Below, in pieces: positions 35,052 through 44,617 of a DNA stretch of 64,000 nt. The stretch's first letter is position 1; each line of letters starts with the position of its first letter. A program made the translations under genes and the position numbers. This DNA is from Clostridium sp. LS. GTDB taxonomy: Bacteria > Bacillota > Clostridia > Clostridiales > Clostridiaceae. Below the pieces are notes generated by a model that did not search any database, was not told where the DNA came from, and saw only the letters and a program-made list of their open reading frames with translations. The stretch covers positions 1 through 64,000 of the forward strand of contig NZ_AUUU01000104.1 in NCBI RefSeq assembly GCF_002760435.1, in the 5' to 3' direction.

Positions 35052-37145
35052 ATGTCAAAAATAAGAGTACATGAATTAGCAAAAGAACTTAATATAGGTT
35101 CAAAAGAATTAATAAATATGTTAATGGAAGAGTTTAGTATAGAAGTAAAAAATCATATGAGCACAATAGAAGATGAGGATGCCGCATTAATCAAAGAGTT
35201 ATTGGCTGGAAATTCTGATGTGAAATTAGAAGTATCAGCAGAGGAAAAAGGTAAAAATTCAAAAAGTATTGTTGATGAGTATGAAGATGAATTAGCTGAA
35301 GAACTTAATAAAGGTGCAAAGAAAAAGAAAAAAACTAAAAAAGAAGAACAAGAGGAAGCAAGAAGAGCAGCTGAAGCAGAAGCTGGAGAAGGTCAAATAA
35401 TCGAAATTGGTGCAAGTATAACAGTTAAAGAATTAGCTGAAAAATTAAAGAAACCTTCAAATGATGTTATAAGAACTTTAATCTTTTCAGGTGTAATGGC
35501 GGCTATAAATGCAGAAATAGATTTTGAAACTGCAGAAAAAGTATGTGCAGAATATGGAGTTTTAGTTGAGAGAAAAGAAGAAATTCAGGAATTAGAAGTA
35601 CTACAAATAGAAGAAGATGACGAAGAAAATCTTCAAAAGAGACCACCAATTGTAACTGTTATGGGTCATGTTGACCATGGTAAAACATCTTTACTTGATT
35701 GTATAAGAAAAGCAAAAGTTACAGATACTGAAGCAGGTGGTATAACTCAGCATATAGGTGCTTATACTATTAAATTGAACGGAGAAGAAATAACTTTTCT
35801 AGACACTCCAGGTCATGAAGCGTTCACAGCAATGAGAGCTAGAGGAGCACAAATAACAGACGTTGTTATTTTAGTTGTTGCAGCTGATGATGGTATCATG
35901 CCTCAAACAAAGGAAGCTATTAATCACTGTAAGGCAGCTGGAGTCCCTATTGTAGTTGCTATTAATAAGATAGATAAGCCAGGAGCAAATGTAGATAGAG
36001 TAAAGCAGGAATTAGCTGAACAAGGATTACTAGCTGAAGATTGGGGCGGAGATACAATATGTGAAGAAGTATCTGCAAAGCAAAATTTAAACATTGATAA
36101 GCTATTAGAAATGGTTCTTCTTACAGCTGAAATGCTTGAACTTAAAGCCAATAAAAACAGAAAAGCTGTTGGAACTGTTATTGAAGCAAAACTTGATAAA
36201 GGTAGAGGGGCAGTTGCAAGTTTACTAGTTCAAAATGGAACACTAAGAGTTGGAGATTCCATTTTAGTTGGTTCTACATATGGTAGAATAAGAGCTATGT
36301 TCGATGATACTGGTAAGAAGATAAAGTCAGCTGGGCCATCTATTCCAGTGGAAGTTTTAGGTCTTTCAGAAGTGCCAGAAGCAGGAGATAGATTCAATCA
36401 AGTTAAAGACGAAAAAACTGCTAGAAATATGGCAGAAAGCAGAAAAGAAAAATTAAAGGCAGAAAGTTTACTTGCAAGCCATAGAGTTTCATTGGAAGAT
36501 TTATATAATCAAATAAAAGAAGGTAAAGTTAAAGAACTTGCTATTATAGTTAAAGCAGATGTTCAAGGTTCTGTTGAAGCTATTAAGCAATCTCTAGAAA
36601 AACTTTCTACTGATGATGTAAAGGTAAGAGTAATTCATGGTGGAGCTGGTGCTATAACTGAAACAGATATAACACTTGCGACTGCATCTAATGCAATAGT
36701 CATAGGATTTAACGTAAGACCTGATAATAATGCTGCTTCTCAAGCTGACAAAGAAGGAGTTGACATTAAGACTTACAGAATTATTTATGATGCAATTGAA
36801 GATGTAAAATCTGCTATGATAGGAATGCTTGAGCCAGACTATAAAGAAGTTGTTCTTGGAACTGCAGAGGTAAGAGAAACTTATAAGATATCAAATGTTG
36901 GAACAATTGCTGGATGTTATGTGTTAAAGGGTAAACTTCAAAGAAATGCAGAAGCAAGGGTTATAAGAGAAGGAATAGTAATTTTTGAATCGGCATTATC
37001 ATCATTAAAGAGATTTAAGGATGATGCAAAAGAAGTTAATGCTGGTTATGAATGTGGGCTAACTGTTGAAAAGTTTAATGATATTAAGGAAGGCGATATT
37101 GTTGAATGCTTTATGATGGAGGCAATTAAGAGAAAAGAACTTTAA
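35052..37145 (+). CDS. infB: Translation initiation factor IF-2
   Basis: IF-2 delivers initiator tRNA. The 697-residue product has an N-terminal IF2_N module, a short Lys/Glu-rich linker, a second IF2_N module, then the GTPase G domain with GHVDHGKTS near 205, DTPGHEAF and NKIDKPGA, and the C-terminal tRNA-binding domain. The N-terminus is short, as in other clostridia. GGGGGTGA precedes the ATG. Confidence 0.97.
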   Translation: MSKIRVHELAKELNIGSKELINMLMEEFSIEVKNHMSTIEDEDAALIKELLAGNSDVKLEVSAEEKGKNSKSIVDEYEDELAEELNKGAKKKKKTKKEEQEEARRAAEAEAGEGQIIEIGASITVKELAEKLKKPSNDVIRTLIFSGVMAAINAEIDFETAEKVCAEYGVLVERKEEIQELEVLQIEEDDEENLQKRPPIVTVMGHVDHGKTSLLDCIRKAKVTDTEAGGITQHIGAYTIKLNGEEITFLDTPGHEAFTAMRARGAQITDVVILVVAADDGIMPQTKEAINHCKAAGVPIVVAINKIDKPGANVDRVKQELAEQGLLAEDWGGDTICEEVSAKQNLNIDKLLEMVLLTAEMLELKANKNRKAVGTVIEAKLDKGRGAVASLLVQNGTLRVGDSILVGSTYGRIRAMFDDTGKKIKSAGPSIPVEVLGLSEVPEAGDRFNQVKDEKTARNMAESRKEKLKAESLLASHRVSLEDLYNQIKEGKVKELAIIVKADVQGSVEAIKQSLEKLSTDDVKVRVIHGGAGAITETDITLATASNAIVIGFNVRPDNNAASQADKEGVDIKTYRIIYDAIEDVKSAMIGMLEPDYKEVVLGTAEVRETYKISNVGTIAGCYVLKGKLQRNAEARVIREGIVIFESALSSLKRFKDDAKEVNAGYECGLTVEKFNDIKEGDIVECFMMEAIKRKEL

Positions 37146-37162
37146 AGAGGTGAATAGCAGAC

Positions 37163-37522
37163 ATGGCAAATTATAGAGGTGGCAGAATTAACGAAGAATT
37201 TAAAAGAGAAATCAGTAATTTAATTCAAAATGAAATTAAAGATCCAAGACTTACAGCTATGATTTCAGTTACTGATGTTAATGTTACTAAAGATTTAAGA
37301 TACGCTAAAGTTTATGTAAGTATTTTCTCAAAAGATGATGAAGAAAAGAAAAATAATCTTGAAGCATTAAAGAGTGCAAGCGGATTTATAAGAAAAGCAG
37401 TAGGTCAAAAAATAAATTTAAGACACACCCCAGAGATAATTATTGAATTAGATGACTCAATTAATTATGGAATGCATATGGATGAACTAATTCAAAGGAT
37501 AAGTGTAAAGAATAATGACTAG
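37163..37522 (+). CDS. rbfA: Ribosome-binding factor A
   Basis: RbfA binds the 5' end of 16S rRNA late in 30S maturation. The 119-residue KH-like product begins MANYRGGRINEEFKREI and has DPRLTAMISVTDVNVTKDLRYAKVYVS. AGAGGTGAATAG precedes the ATG. It overlaps nrnA by 8 bp, so translation is probably coupled. Confidence 0.95.
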   Translation: MANYRGGRINEEFKREISNLIQNEIKDPRLTAMISVTDVNVTKDLRYAKVYVSIFSKDDEEKKNNLEALKSASGFIRKAVGQKINLRHTPEIIIELDDSINYGMHMDELIQRISVKNND

Positions 37523-38495
37523 TCTTAAGGATATAAAAAAAGAGATTTTAGAATCAAAAAGAATAGGATTATCATTTCATACATCTCCTGATGGAGATGC
37601 TATAGGAAGTACTCTAGCACTACTTAATGCTTTAAGACATTTAGGAAAGGACGCTTATGTTATAAGCAGAGATGTTATTTCTGATAACCTCTCCTTCCTT
37701 CCTTTATCTAATGAAATCAATAAGGACGTAAATGAGCCAAAGACTAATACTGACTTAGTAATAATATTGGATTGCGGTAATGTTGCAAGAATATCTGCAG
37801 ACTTAAGCAACTATGCTGGAAAAATAATTAATATTGACCATCATATTTCCAATGAAAACTATGGATATATTAATTATGTAGATATAGCCGCAGCTGCTAC
37901 ATGTGAAATAGCTTATTTATTAATAGAGGAATTAGGAATTGACTTTAAGCATAAAACTGATGTTGAAATAGCTATAGGAACTGCTGTTTATTGCGGTATT
38001 GTAACTGATACCGGTTCATTTAGGCACTCAAATGTTACAAGGCGAACTCATAGCATTGTATCAAGTCTTATAGAGCTTGGAATAGATAATAGTAGAATTC
38101 ACAGTAATCTTTTTGATAATAAACCTTTTGAAAAGGTAAAATTAATGGGAAGTGTTTTATCAAATATCGAACTTGCTTTAGATAATAAAGTAGCAGTACT
38201 TCAAGTAAGTAAAAAGCTATTGGAAGAATTAAATCTACAAAGCACTGATACTTCGGATATAATTTCAGTTGGTCTTGGAATCAAAGGAGTAGAAGTATCT
38301 ATGCTGTTAAAAGAAGTAGAAGATGGTGTTAAAGGAAGTCTAAGGTCAAAAAATGACGTAGATGTACGAAAAATTGCTGAAGTATACGGTGGCGGAGGTC
38401 ACATAAAAGCTGCTGGTGTTATGCAAAAGGGCGTAGATATTAAGACAGCAAAAGAAAATTTGTTACATGCTATTAAACAAGAAATGAATCCATGA
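37515..38495 (+). CDS. nrnA: DHH-family bifunctional oligoribonuclease/PAP phosphatase NrnA
   Basis: NrnA degrades 2-5 nt RNAs and pAp, and some homologues hydrolyse pGpG. The 326-residue product has the DHH motifs: DGDAIGS (26-32), LDCGN, IDHHISN, and GGGGHIKAAG in the DHHA1 domain at the C-terminus. Its stop overlaps the truB start by 4 bp (ATGA). Confidence 0.93.
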   Translation: MTSLKDIKKEILESKRIGLSFHTSPDGDAIGSTLALLNALRHLGKDAYVISRDVISDNLSFLPLSNEINKDVNEPKTNTDLVIILDCGNVARISADLSNYAGKIINIDHHISNENYGYINYVDIAAAATCEIAYLLIEELGIDFKHKTDVEIAIGTAVYCGIVTDTGSFRHSNVTRRTHSIVSSLIELGIDNSRIHSNLFDNKPFEKVKLMGSVLSNIELALDNKVAVLQVSKKLLEELNLQSTDTSDIISVGLGIKGVEVSMLLKEVEDGVKGSLRSKNDVDVRKIAEVYGGGGHIKAAGVMQKGVDIKTAKENLLHAIKQEMNP

Positions 38496-39475
38496 AGGAA
38501 GGATTAAGAACTTCGCTTATGAAAAAAGGAATAGAAACCTCATTTGCAAAAACAGATATAAGTACTTCACATATAAAAGAAAACGTAAAAAATGCACCAA
38601 TAAATGGAGTACTAAACATATTTAAAAATAAAGGGATGTCTTCTTTTGATGTAGTTAGAAAGGTGAAATTTATTGCCAGCGAAAAAAAAGTTGGACATAC
38701 AGGAACTTTAGATCCCCAAGCTACTGGAGTGCTTCCAGTATGCATTGGGAAAGCTACAAAAATAATTGATTATATAATGAATAGCAATAAAGTATACGAT
38801 GTTAAATTTTTACTTGGAACAAAGACAACTACATATGATCTTGAAGGAGAAATAGTAGAAAAAAAAGAAACAGAACATCTCACAGAAGATGAGGTTTCAG
38901 AAATTATATTATCCTTTATTGGAGAATATGATCAAGTTCCACCAATGTACTCTGCTTTAAAGAAAAATGGTGTAAGACTATATGATTTAGCACGCCAGGG
39001 AATTGAAGTAGAAAGAGAAGCTCGAAGAGTTAAAATCTTTAATATATCTAACATAAAGCTTGAGCTGCCTTATGTATATATGAAGGTAGCGTGTTCAAAA
39101 GGAACGTATATAAGAAGCTTATGTTATGATATTGGAGAAAAACTTAAAGTTGGAGCAGTTATGACTGAGTTAAATAGATCTGAAACATCTATATTTAAAC
39201 AAGATAATAGTGTTAACATCGATAATTTAACTAAAGAAAATATAAACGACTATGTAATTACCATTGAAGAAGCACTTTCATTTTATCCTAAGATTACAGT
39301 AAAAAGTTCATTTTCCAAACTCTTGATAAATGGTGTAAAAGTATTTGACAAGAGGTTAACAGATGAGCAAAGAGAAAAAGGTGTTTTATATAGGGTCTAT
39401 GATAGTGAAAATACTTTCATAGGAATTGGAAAGCAGGATGATGAAGGTTTTAAGATAGAAAAATTGTTGCTTTAG
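38492..39475 (+). CDS. truB: tRNA pseudouridine-55 synthase with N-terminal repeat extension
   Basis: TruB makes pseudouridine 55 in the tRNA T loop. The catalytic Asp74 is in GTLDPQATGVLP, and a PUA-like C-terminal domain follows. The family core normally starts at the equivalent of NGVLNIFKNKGMSS (residue 38 here). The upstream 37 residues come from an ATG in a 4-bp overlap with nrnA and contain three degenerate 9-residue repeats (27-bp DNA repeats at 38492-38572). No better start lies between, so the extension is probably translated. Confidence 0.92.
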   Translation: MKEGLRTSLMKKGIETSFAKTDISTSHIKENVKNAPINGVLNIFKNKGMSSFDVVRKVKFIASEKKVGHTGTLDPQATGVLPVCIGKATKIIDYIMNSNKVYDVKFLLGTKTTTYDLEGEIVEKKETEHLTEDEVSEIILSFIGEYDQVPPMYSALKKNGVRLYDLARQGIEVEREARRVKIFNISNIKLELPYVYMKVACSKGTYIRSLCYDIGEKLKVGAVMTELNRSETSIFKQDNSVNIDNLTKENINDYVITIEEALSFYPKITVKSSFSKLLINGVKVFDKRLTDEQREKGVLYRVYDSENTFIGIGKQDDEGFKIEKLLL

Positions 39476-39530
39476 GCATATATCAAATTAGGCAGTTGTT
39501 TTTATATGTCTTAAATTTAGGAGTAAAAAA

Positions 39531-40466
39531 ATGATTATTATAGATAAAACTTTACAGGATATCCGAAATACTAATAATTATGTAGCTCTTGGAAGCTTTG
39601 ATGGACTTCATATTGGGCATCTTTCTTTAATATATAAAGTTGTAGAAGTTGCAAAAAATCATAATGGAAGAAGCATGGTTTTTACATTTAAAAATCATCC
39701 AAGAACTTTTTTGAATAAAGATGATGCTCCAAAACTTTTAATGGATAATATAAGGAAAATTAAAGTTTTAGAAACTCATAAAGTGGATATGGTTTGTTTC
39801 AAAGAATTTAACCTGGAATTCATGAGGATTACGCCTAAAGAGTTTATAGAATTTTTAATTAATGATTATAATATTAAAGGTTTTGTAGTAGGATTTAATT
39901 ATAAATTTGGATATAAGAATCTTGGTAATGTGGAATTTTTAAGAGAACTACAAGGGGAGTATGGTTATGAATTATATGTTATGGATCCATGCACATATAA
40001 TAACGAAGTTATAAGCAGCACTAGAATAAGAAAATCCCTGGAAGAAGGCGATGTTTTAGATGCTAGTAAAATGCTTGGAATGCCATATACCTTGAGTGGA
40101 GAAGTTATTCATGGAAAGAAGATTGGAAGGAGTATGGGTTTTCCGACAGCAAATTTGAAATATGATGAAAATTTCATTTTACCTAAGATTGGTGTATATT
40201 ATACTAATATAAGGGTAAATAATAATATATATAAGGGAATTACATCAGTTGGGAATAATCCAACTGTAAAAGGAAAAAAATTAACAATAGAAACATATAT
40301 TTTGGACTTCGATAAAGAAATATATGGAGAACAAATAGAGGTTAGTTTTATAAAGAAAATCCGAGATGAAAAAAAATTTAATAGCCTAGATGATTTGAGG
40401 GACCAGCTTGAAAAAGACAAATCTTTCGCAAGAAGTGAGAACTGTATGTCGAGTTTAATAATATAG
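39531..40466 (+). CDS. ribF: Bifunctional riboflavin kinase/FAD synthetase
   Basis: RibF converts riboflavin to FMN and FAD. The 311-residue product has an N-terminal nucleotidyltransferase with GSFDGLHIGHLSLI and the C-terminal flavokinase with GRSMGFPTANL. AGGAG lies upstream of the ATG. It produces the FMN sensed by the riboswitch at 60.75 kb that controls ribD-ribE-ribBA. It is last in the nusA-infB gene series. Confidence 0.96.
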   Translation: MIIIDKTLQDIRNTNNYVALGSFDGLHIGHLSLIYKVVEVAKNHNGRSMVFTFKNHPRTFLNKDDAPKLLMDNIRKIKVLETHKVDMVCFKEFNLEFMRITPKEFIEFLINDYNIKGFVVGFNYKFGYKNLGNVEFLRELQGEYGYELYVMDPCTYNNEVISSTRIRKSLEEGDVLDASKMLGMPYTLSGEVIHGKKIGRSMGFPTANLKYDENFILPKIGVYYTNIRVNNNIYKGITSVGNNPTVKGKKLTIETYILDFDKEIYGEQIEVSFIKKIRDEKKFNSLDDLRDQLEKDKSFARSENCMSSLII

Positions 40467-40495
40467 TTTACAATAATAGTTACTTTTGATATAAT
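40467..40495 (+). promoter_or_regulatory. Promoter for rpsO
   Basis: TTTACA (40467-40472) and TATAAT (40490-40495) are separated by 17 bp; the -35 directly follows the ribF stop. Confidence 0.8.
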
Positions 40496-40504
40496 AACAC
40501 AGGG

Positions 40505-40585
40505 AACCTAATTCTAAGTTGTAAGGTGCCATCTTTTACTTGGAACTAGGGGATAATTAATATAATACACGGAGGTGCACTTATA
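40505..40585 (+). promoter_or_regulatory. rpsO leader (candidate S15 autoregulatory leader)
   Basis: CCTAATTCTAAGT (40507-40519) pairs with ACTTGGAACTAGG (40538-40550) as a 13-position stem with one mismatch and a T-G pair, around an 18-nt loop. The ribosome site CGGAGGTG follows. S15 leaders of varied shape are known to repress rpsO; this one was not checked against any model. Confidence 0.6.
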
Positions 40586-40849
40586 ATGGATAAGGCAAGA
40601 AAATTAGAAATCATTAAAAAGTTTGGAAGAAGCGAAGGAGATACTGGTTCACCAGAAGTACAAGTAGCATTACTTACTGAAAGAATCCAATCTTTAACTG
40701 AACACTTAAAAGTTCACAAAAAAGATCACCACTCAAGAAGAGGATTATTAATGATGGTTGGTCAAAGAAGAGGTCTTTTAAACTATTTAAGTGATGTAGA
40801 TATCGAAAGATACAGAACTTTAATCAAAGAATTAGGTTTAAGAAGATAA
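40586..40849 (+). CDS. rpsO: 30S ribosomal protein S15
   Basis: The 87-residue product includes FGRSEGDTGSPEVQVALLTE and HKKDHHSRRGLL, diagnostic of S15, an early 30S assembly protein. GGAGGTG precedes the ATG. It is followed by its own terminator and repeats, then pnp, the widespread rpsO-pnp order. Confidence 0.98.
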   Translation: MDKARKLEIIKKFGRSEGDTGSPEVQVALLTERIQSLTEHLKVHKKDHHSRRGLLMMVGQRRGLLNYLSDVDIERYRTLIKELGLRR

Positions 40850-40854
40850 TTTTT

Positions 40855-40883
40855 AGAGCGGAGTTTTCCGCTCTATTATTTTA
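40855..40883 (+). terminator. Terminator after rpsO
   Basis: AGAGCGGA (40855-40862) pairs with TCCGCTCT (40867-40874), followed by ATTATTTT. Confidence 0.85.
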
Positions 40884-40897
40884 AAAATATACACATA

Positions 40898-41010
40898 TGA
40901 AAAGAGTGCGCAGCACAATCAGGATCTTTTCGCCTATAAAAAAGCGCGCCCTTCTAAAAAAGGTGCGTAGCACAATAAGGAACTTATAAAGCGCAACAAA
41001 GAACATTTCA
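40898..41010. repeat. Degenerate relative of the ispG hairpin repeat array
   Basis: Units GAAAAGAGTGCGCAGCAC (40899), GCGCGCCC (40944), GTGCGTAGCAC (40963) and GCGCAACAAAGAACATTTC (40991) match pieces of the array at 32240-32470. Spacing is irregular, so the array looks eroded. The remaining 80 bp before pnp are plain AT-rich. Confidence 0.65.
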
Positions 41011-41089
41011 ATTATGAAATTGAGAAATATAAACAATAAAATGAATAAATTTATAATAATTAGATGAACCTAAAGGGAGGTCATGAATT

Positions 41090-43195
41090 ATGAGTAATGT
41101 TCTAACGACTGAAATCGCTGGAAGAGAGTTGAAAGTTGAGTTCGGAAGAGTAGGTATGTTATCAAATGCAGCAACATTTACCAGTTATGGTGATACTGTT
41201 ATTTTAACAAATGTTAATGCATCACCAGAGCCAAAACAGGGAATAGATTTCTTTCCGCTAAGTGTTGAGTATGAAGAAAGATTATATGCAGTAGGTAAAA
41301 TTCCAGGTGGATTCATTAAAAGAGAAGGAAGACCATCAGAAAAAGCAATATTAAATGGTAGAGCTGTTGATAGAACAATAAGGCCTCTATTTCCAAAAGG
41401 ATACAGAAATGACGTTCAAGTTGTTACTACAGTAGTATCCGTTGAAAAAGATAACTTACCAGAAATCTTAGCCATCAATGCAGCATCTCTTGCATTATGC
41501 CTATCAAGTATCCCATATACAATTCCAGCTGCTGCAGTGCAAGTCGGTCTTATAGATGGTAAATTCGTTACAAATCCAGATACTGAAGGACGTGAAAAAA
41601 GCATTCTTCACTTAACAGTTTGTGCTACAAAAGAAAAGGTAATGATGATTGAGGCTGGTGGTGTAGAGATACCAGAAGATATTATGATAGATGCCATAAA
41701 ATACGGTTTTGATGAATGTCAAAAAATTATTGCATTCCAAGAAGAAGCAATGGCTAAGTTTGGAAAGAAAAAGGATGAGCCAGTATTATATACTGTTGAT
41801 CCTGAAATTGAAAAAGACGTTAAAGAATTCGCTTCTGATATGGTTAAAGAAGCAATGTACATCATGGACAAAGATGAGAGAAATGCTGCTGTTGATGCAG
41901 TGTATGAAAAAGTTAACGAAGCTTTTGCTGAAAAGTATCCTGAAAAATCAGGAGATATAAAAGAAGTTCTTTACAATATGCAAAAGAAAGTTGTAAGGCA
42001 TATGCTTTTAAAAGAAAAGAGAAGACCAGATGGAAGAGCTTTTGATGAAGTTAGAAAAATAAGCTGTGAAGTTGGGATATTGCCAAGAACACATGGGACT
42101 GGTTTATTTACAAGAGGATTAACTCAAGTAATGACTGTGGCAACACTTGGATCAATAAGTGAAATACAAATATTAGATGGTATAGATGAAGCACAATCAA
42201 AGAGATACATGCATCACTATAACTTCCCAGGATATAGTGTTGGTGAAGTAAAGCCATTAAGAGGACCTGGACGACGTGAAATTGGGCATGGTGCATTAGC
42301 AGAAAGAGCCCTTGAACCATTAATACCTTCAGAAGAAGAATTCCCATATACAATTAGATTAGTATCTGAAGTATTAAGCTCAAATGGATCAACATCTCAA
42401 GCATCAGTTTGTGGTTCTACATTAGCATTATTAGATGCAGGTGTACCAATTAAGAGACCAGCTGCTGGTATTGCAATGGGGTTAATAACATCAGAAGATT
42501 TAACTGAAGAAGCTGTTATAACTGATATTCAAGGAATAGAAGACTTCTTTGGTGATATGGATTTTAAAGTAGCAGGAACAACAGAAGGAATAACATCCAT
42601 TCAAGTTGATACTAAGCTTCAAGGATTTAGCTTTAATGTTGTAGAAAATGCAATAAAAGATGCTAGAAAAGCCAGAGTTATGATAATTGATAAAATTAAC
42701 GAATGTATGGCAGCACCTAGAGAAGATGTCTCATTATATGCACCAAAGACTGAAATAATGAGCATAAATCCAGATAAGATTAGAGATGTGATTGGAACTG
42801 GTGGTAAGGTTATAAACAAGATAATTCAAGATACAGGTGTTAAAATCGATATAAAAGAGGATGGAACTGTATTTGTAAGCTCAACTGATCATAAAGGTGT
42901 AAAAGAAGCAATAAAGATTATAGAAGGGCTAACTAAAGAAGTTAAATCTGGTGAAGTATACTTAGGAAAAGTAACTAAGATAACTACTTTTGGGGCTTTT
43001 GTAGAAATTTTACCTAGCAAAGAAGGATTAGTTCACATTTCTAAGTTAGCAAAGGAAAGAGTGAATAAAGTTGAGGATGTAGTATCTATTGGAGATGAAA
43101 TTTTAGTTAAGGTTACAGAAATTGATAGCCAAGGCAGAATAAATCTTTCAAGAAAAGATGCCTTACAAGAACAAGAAAATAAAGAGGAAAAATAA
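41090..43195 (+). CDS. pnp: Polynucleotide phosphorylase
   Basis: PNPase degrades RNA 3' to 5' using phosphate. The 701-residue product has two RNase PH domains (first 1-220; second about 310-540 with FTRGLTQVMTVATLG and the GDMDFKVAGT segment), a KH domain (IRDVIGTGGKVINKI) and an S1 domain (YLGKVTKITTFGAFVEILP). GGGAGGTC precedes the ATG. It ends in a palindromic terminator. Confidence 0.98.
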   Translation: MSNVLTTEIAGRELKVEFGRVGMLSNAATFTSYGDTVILTNVNASPEPKQGIDFFPLSVEYEERLYAVGKIPGGFIKREGRPSEKAILNGRAVDRTIRPLFPKGYRNDVQVVTTVVSVEKDNLPEILAINAASLALCLSSIPYTIPAAAVQVGLIDGKFVTNPDTEGREKSILHLTVCATKEKVMMIEAGGVEIPEDIMIDAIKYGFDECQKIIAFQEEAMAKFGKKKDEPVLYTVDPEIEKDVKEFASDMVKEAMYIMDKDERNAAVDAVYEKVNEAFAEKYPEKSGDIKEVLYNMQKKVVRHMLLKEKRRPDGRAFDEVRKISCEVGILPRTHGTGLFTRGLTQVMTVATLGSISEIQILDGIDEAQSKRYMHHYNFPGYSVGEVKPLRGPGRREIGHGALAERALEPLIPSEEEFPYTIRLVSEVLSSNGSTSQASVCGSTLALLDAGVPIKRPAAGIAMGLITSEDLTEEAVITDIQGIEDFFGDMDFKVAGTTEGITSIQVDTKLQGFSFNVVENAIKDARKARVMIIDKINECMAAPREDVSLYAPKTEIMSINPDKIRDVIGTGGKVINKIIQDTGVKIDIKEDGTVFVSSTDHKGVKEAIKIIEGLTKEVKSGEVYLGKVTKITTFGAFVEILPSKEGLVHISKLAKERVNKVEDVVSIGDEILVKVTEIDSQGRINLSRKDALQEQENKEEK

Positions 43196-43197
43196 AG

Positions 43198-43220
43198 GGC
43201 AATTAATTGCCTTTTTTTTA
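43198..43220 (+). terminator. Terminator after pnp
   Basis: The perfect palindrome GGCAATTAATTGCC (43198-43211) is followed by eight T. Confidence 0.9.
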
Positions 43221-43244
43221 ACTATTAAGGAGGGCAAGTACAAA

Positions 43245-44552
43245 ATGTATAACACATATACCCTTAAAAACGGATTAAGAGTCGTAACTGAAAAAATAGA
43301 ACACTTAAATTCAATTAGTGTTGGTGTAATGGTTCAAAATGGTTCAAGAAATGAAAGTGCAGAAGTCAATGGAATATCACATTTTATTGAGCATATGTTT
43401 TTCAAAGGAACTGATAGAAGATCTTCAAAAGAAGTGATGGAAGATATAGAAAATGTCGGGGGGCAAATTAATGCCTTTACCAGCAAAGAAGCTACTTGTT
43501 ATTATATTAAAGCGTTAAATACGCATTTAGATCTAGCATTAGATGTTCTTTCAGATATAATGTTAAATGCAAAATTTGATCCAGAGGAAATAGAAAAAGA
43601 AAAAGGTGTTGTAATAGAAGAAATTAATATGAGTGAAGATTCACCTGAAGATGTATTAGACGATGTGCACTCTAAGGCAGCTTTTGGTGAGGAATCATTA
43701 GGATACCCTATTTTGGGAACTATCCCGCTTGTAAAATCATTTACAAGGGAGAAAATATTAAATTTTATTAGTGAAAAATATACACCTTATAATTCTGTAA
43801 TATCAGTTTGTGGTAAGTTCGATGATAAGGAGCTGGATGAATTAATTAATAAATATTTTGGGGCTTGGGAAAGTAAGAATCAATACAAACCAGAATATAA
43901 GAAAAATGAAATACAAGTTAATTCAGCATATGCTAAAAAGGAAATTGAGCAGCTTCATATTTCATTAGGATTAGAAGGATTGCCTTATGGACATGAAAAC
44001 AATTATGCCTTAGTACTTCTTAATAATATTTTTGGAAGTGGAGCATCATCAATTCTTTTTCAAAAGGTAAGAGAAGAATTAGGTTTATGTTATTCAATAG
44101 CATCTTACTTGCAACCGTTTCAAGATGTTGGTACGCTGAATATATATGCTGGTTTAAATAGAAATTATGGAGAAAAGGCATTAGAGGTTATAGACAAGGA
44201 AATTACACTTTTTAGTAAAAATGGTATAACCGATAGACAGTTTGAGATTAATAAGGAAAAGATAAAGGCTAATTATATTTTAGGATTGGAGAGTACCAGT
44301 TCCAGAATGTTTTCGAATGCAAAAACATATCTTTTTAGAAATAAGTTAAAAACTCAAGATGAAGTTATAAAAAAGATTGATGATATAAGCAAAGATGACA
44401 TTCAATATGTTCTAGATAGATGCTTTAAAAAAGGAGTTTTAAATGCTGCATATGTTGGTCAGGATGTAGAATACAACAAATTGGATTCTATAATCTTGAA
44501 AAATTCTGAAGCTTATGATAACTCAAAAGGCGGCAATAAGCTTAATTTATAA
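43245..44552 (+). CDS. ymxG: M16 family zinc peptidase (YmxG/MlpA-like)
   Basis: The 435-residue protein has the inverted zinc motif HFIEH (His46, Glu49, His50) and a downstream Glu in EKGVVIEEINM, typical of pitrilysin-family peptidases. It follows pnp, as ymxG does in Bacillus. The ATG at 43245 has AAGGAGGG upstream; the longer frame from 43158 overlaps pnp and its terminator and is rejected. The native substrate is unknown. Confidence 0.93.
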   Translation: MYNTYTLKNGLRVVTEKIEHLNSISVGVMVQNGSRNESAEVNGISHFIEHMFFKGTDRRSSKEVMEDIENVGGQINAFTSKEATCYYIKALNTHLDLALDVLSDIMLNAKFDPEEIEKEKGVVIEEINMSEDSPEDVLDDVHSKAAFGEESLGYPILGTIPLVKSFTREKILNFISEKYTPYNSVISVCGKFDDKELDELINKYFGAWESKNQYKPEYKKNEIQVNSAYAKKEIEQLHISLGLEGLPYGHENNYALVLLNNIFGSGASSILFQKVREELGLCYSIASYLQPFQDVGTLNIYAGLNRNYGEKALEVIDKEITLFSKNGITDRQFEINKEKIKANYILGLESTSSRMFSNAKTYLFRNKLKTQDEVIKKIDDISKDDIQYVLDRCFKKGVLNAAYVGQDVEYNKLDSIILKNSEAYDNSKGGNKLNL

Positions 44553-44569
44553 ACAATATGTAATAATAT

Positions 44570-44617
44570 ACCTCCTTAACTCATATTATTTTATGAGTAC
44601 TAAAGGAGGTTTTTATT
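44570..44617 (+). promoter_or_regulatory. Terminator-like hairpin that sequesters the ribosome site of the next gene
   Basis: ACCTCCTT (44570-44577) pairs with AAGGAGGT (44603-44610), and inside it ACTCATA (44579-44585) pairs with TATGAGT (44592-44598). TTTTTATT follows. AAGGAGG is the only Shine-Dalgarno site of the gene at 44618, so the hairpin may act both as terminator of the M16 gene and as translational lock. Confidence 0.75.

Noticed and set aside
41709..41960. 83-residue plus-strand frame inside pnp
   Set aside because: It overlaps conserved pnp coding sequence in another frame and is Lys/Leu-rich without a ribosome site.
43158..43244. N-terminal extension of the M16 peptidase
   Set aside because: It overlaps the end of pnp and its terminator; AAGGAGGG precedes ATG 43245.
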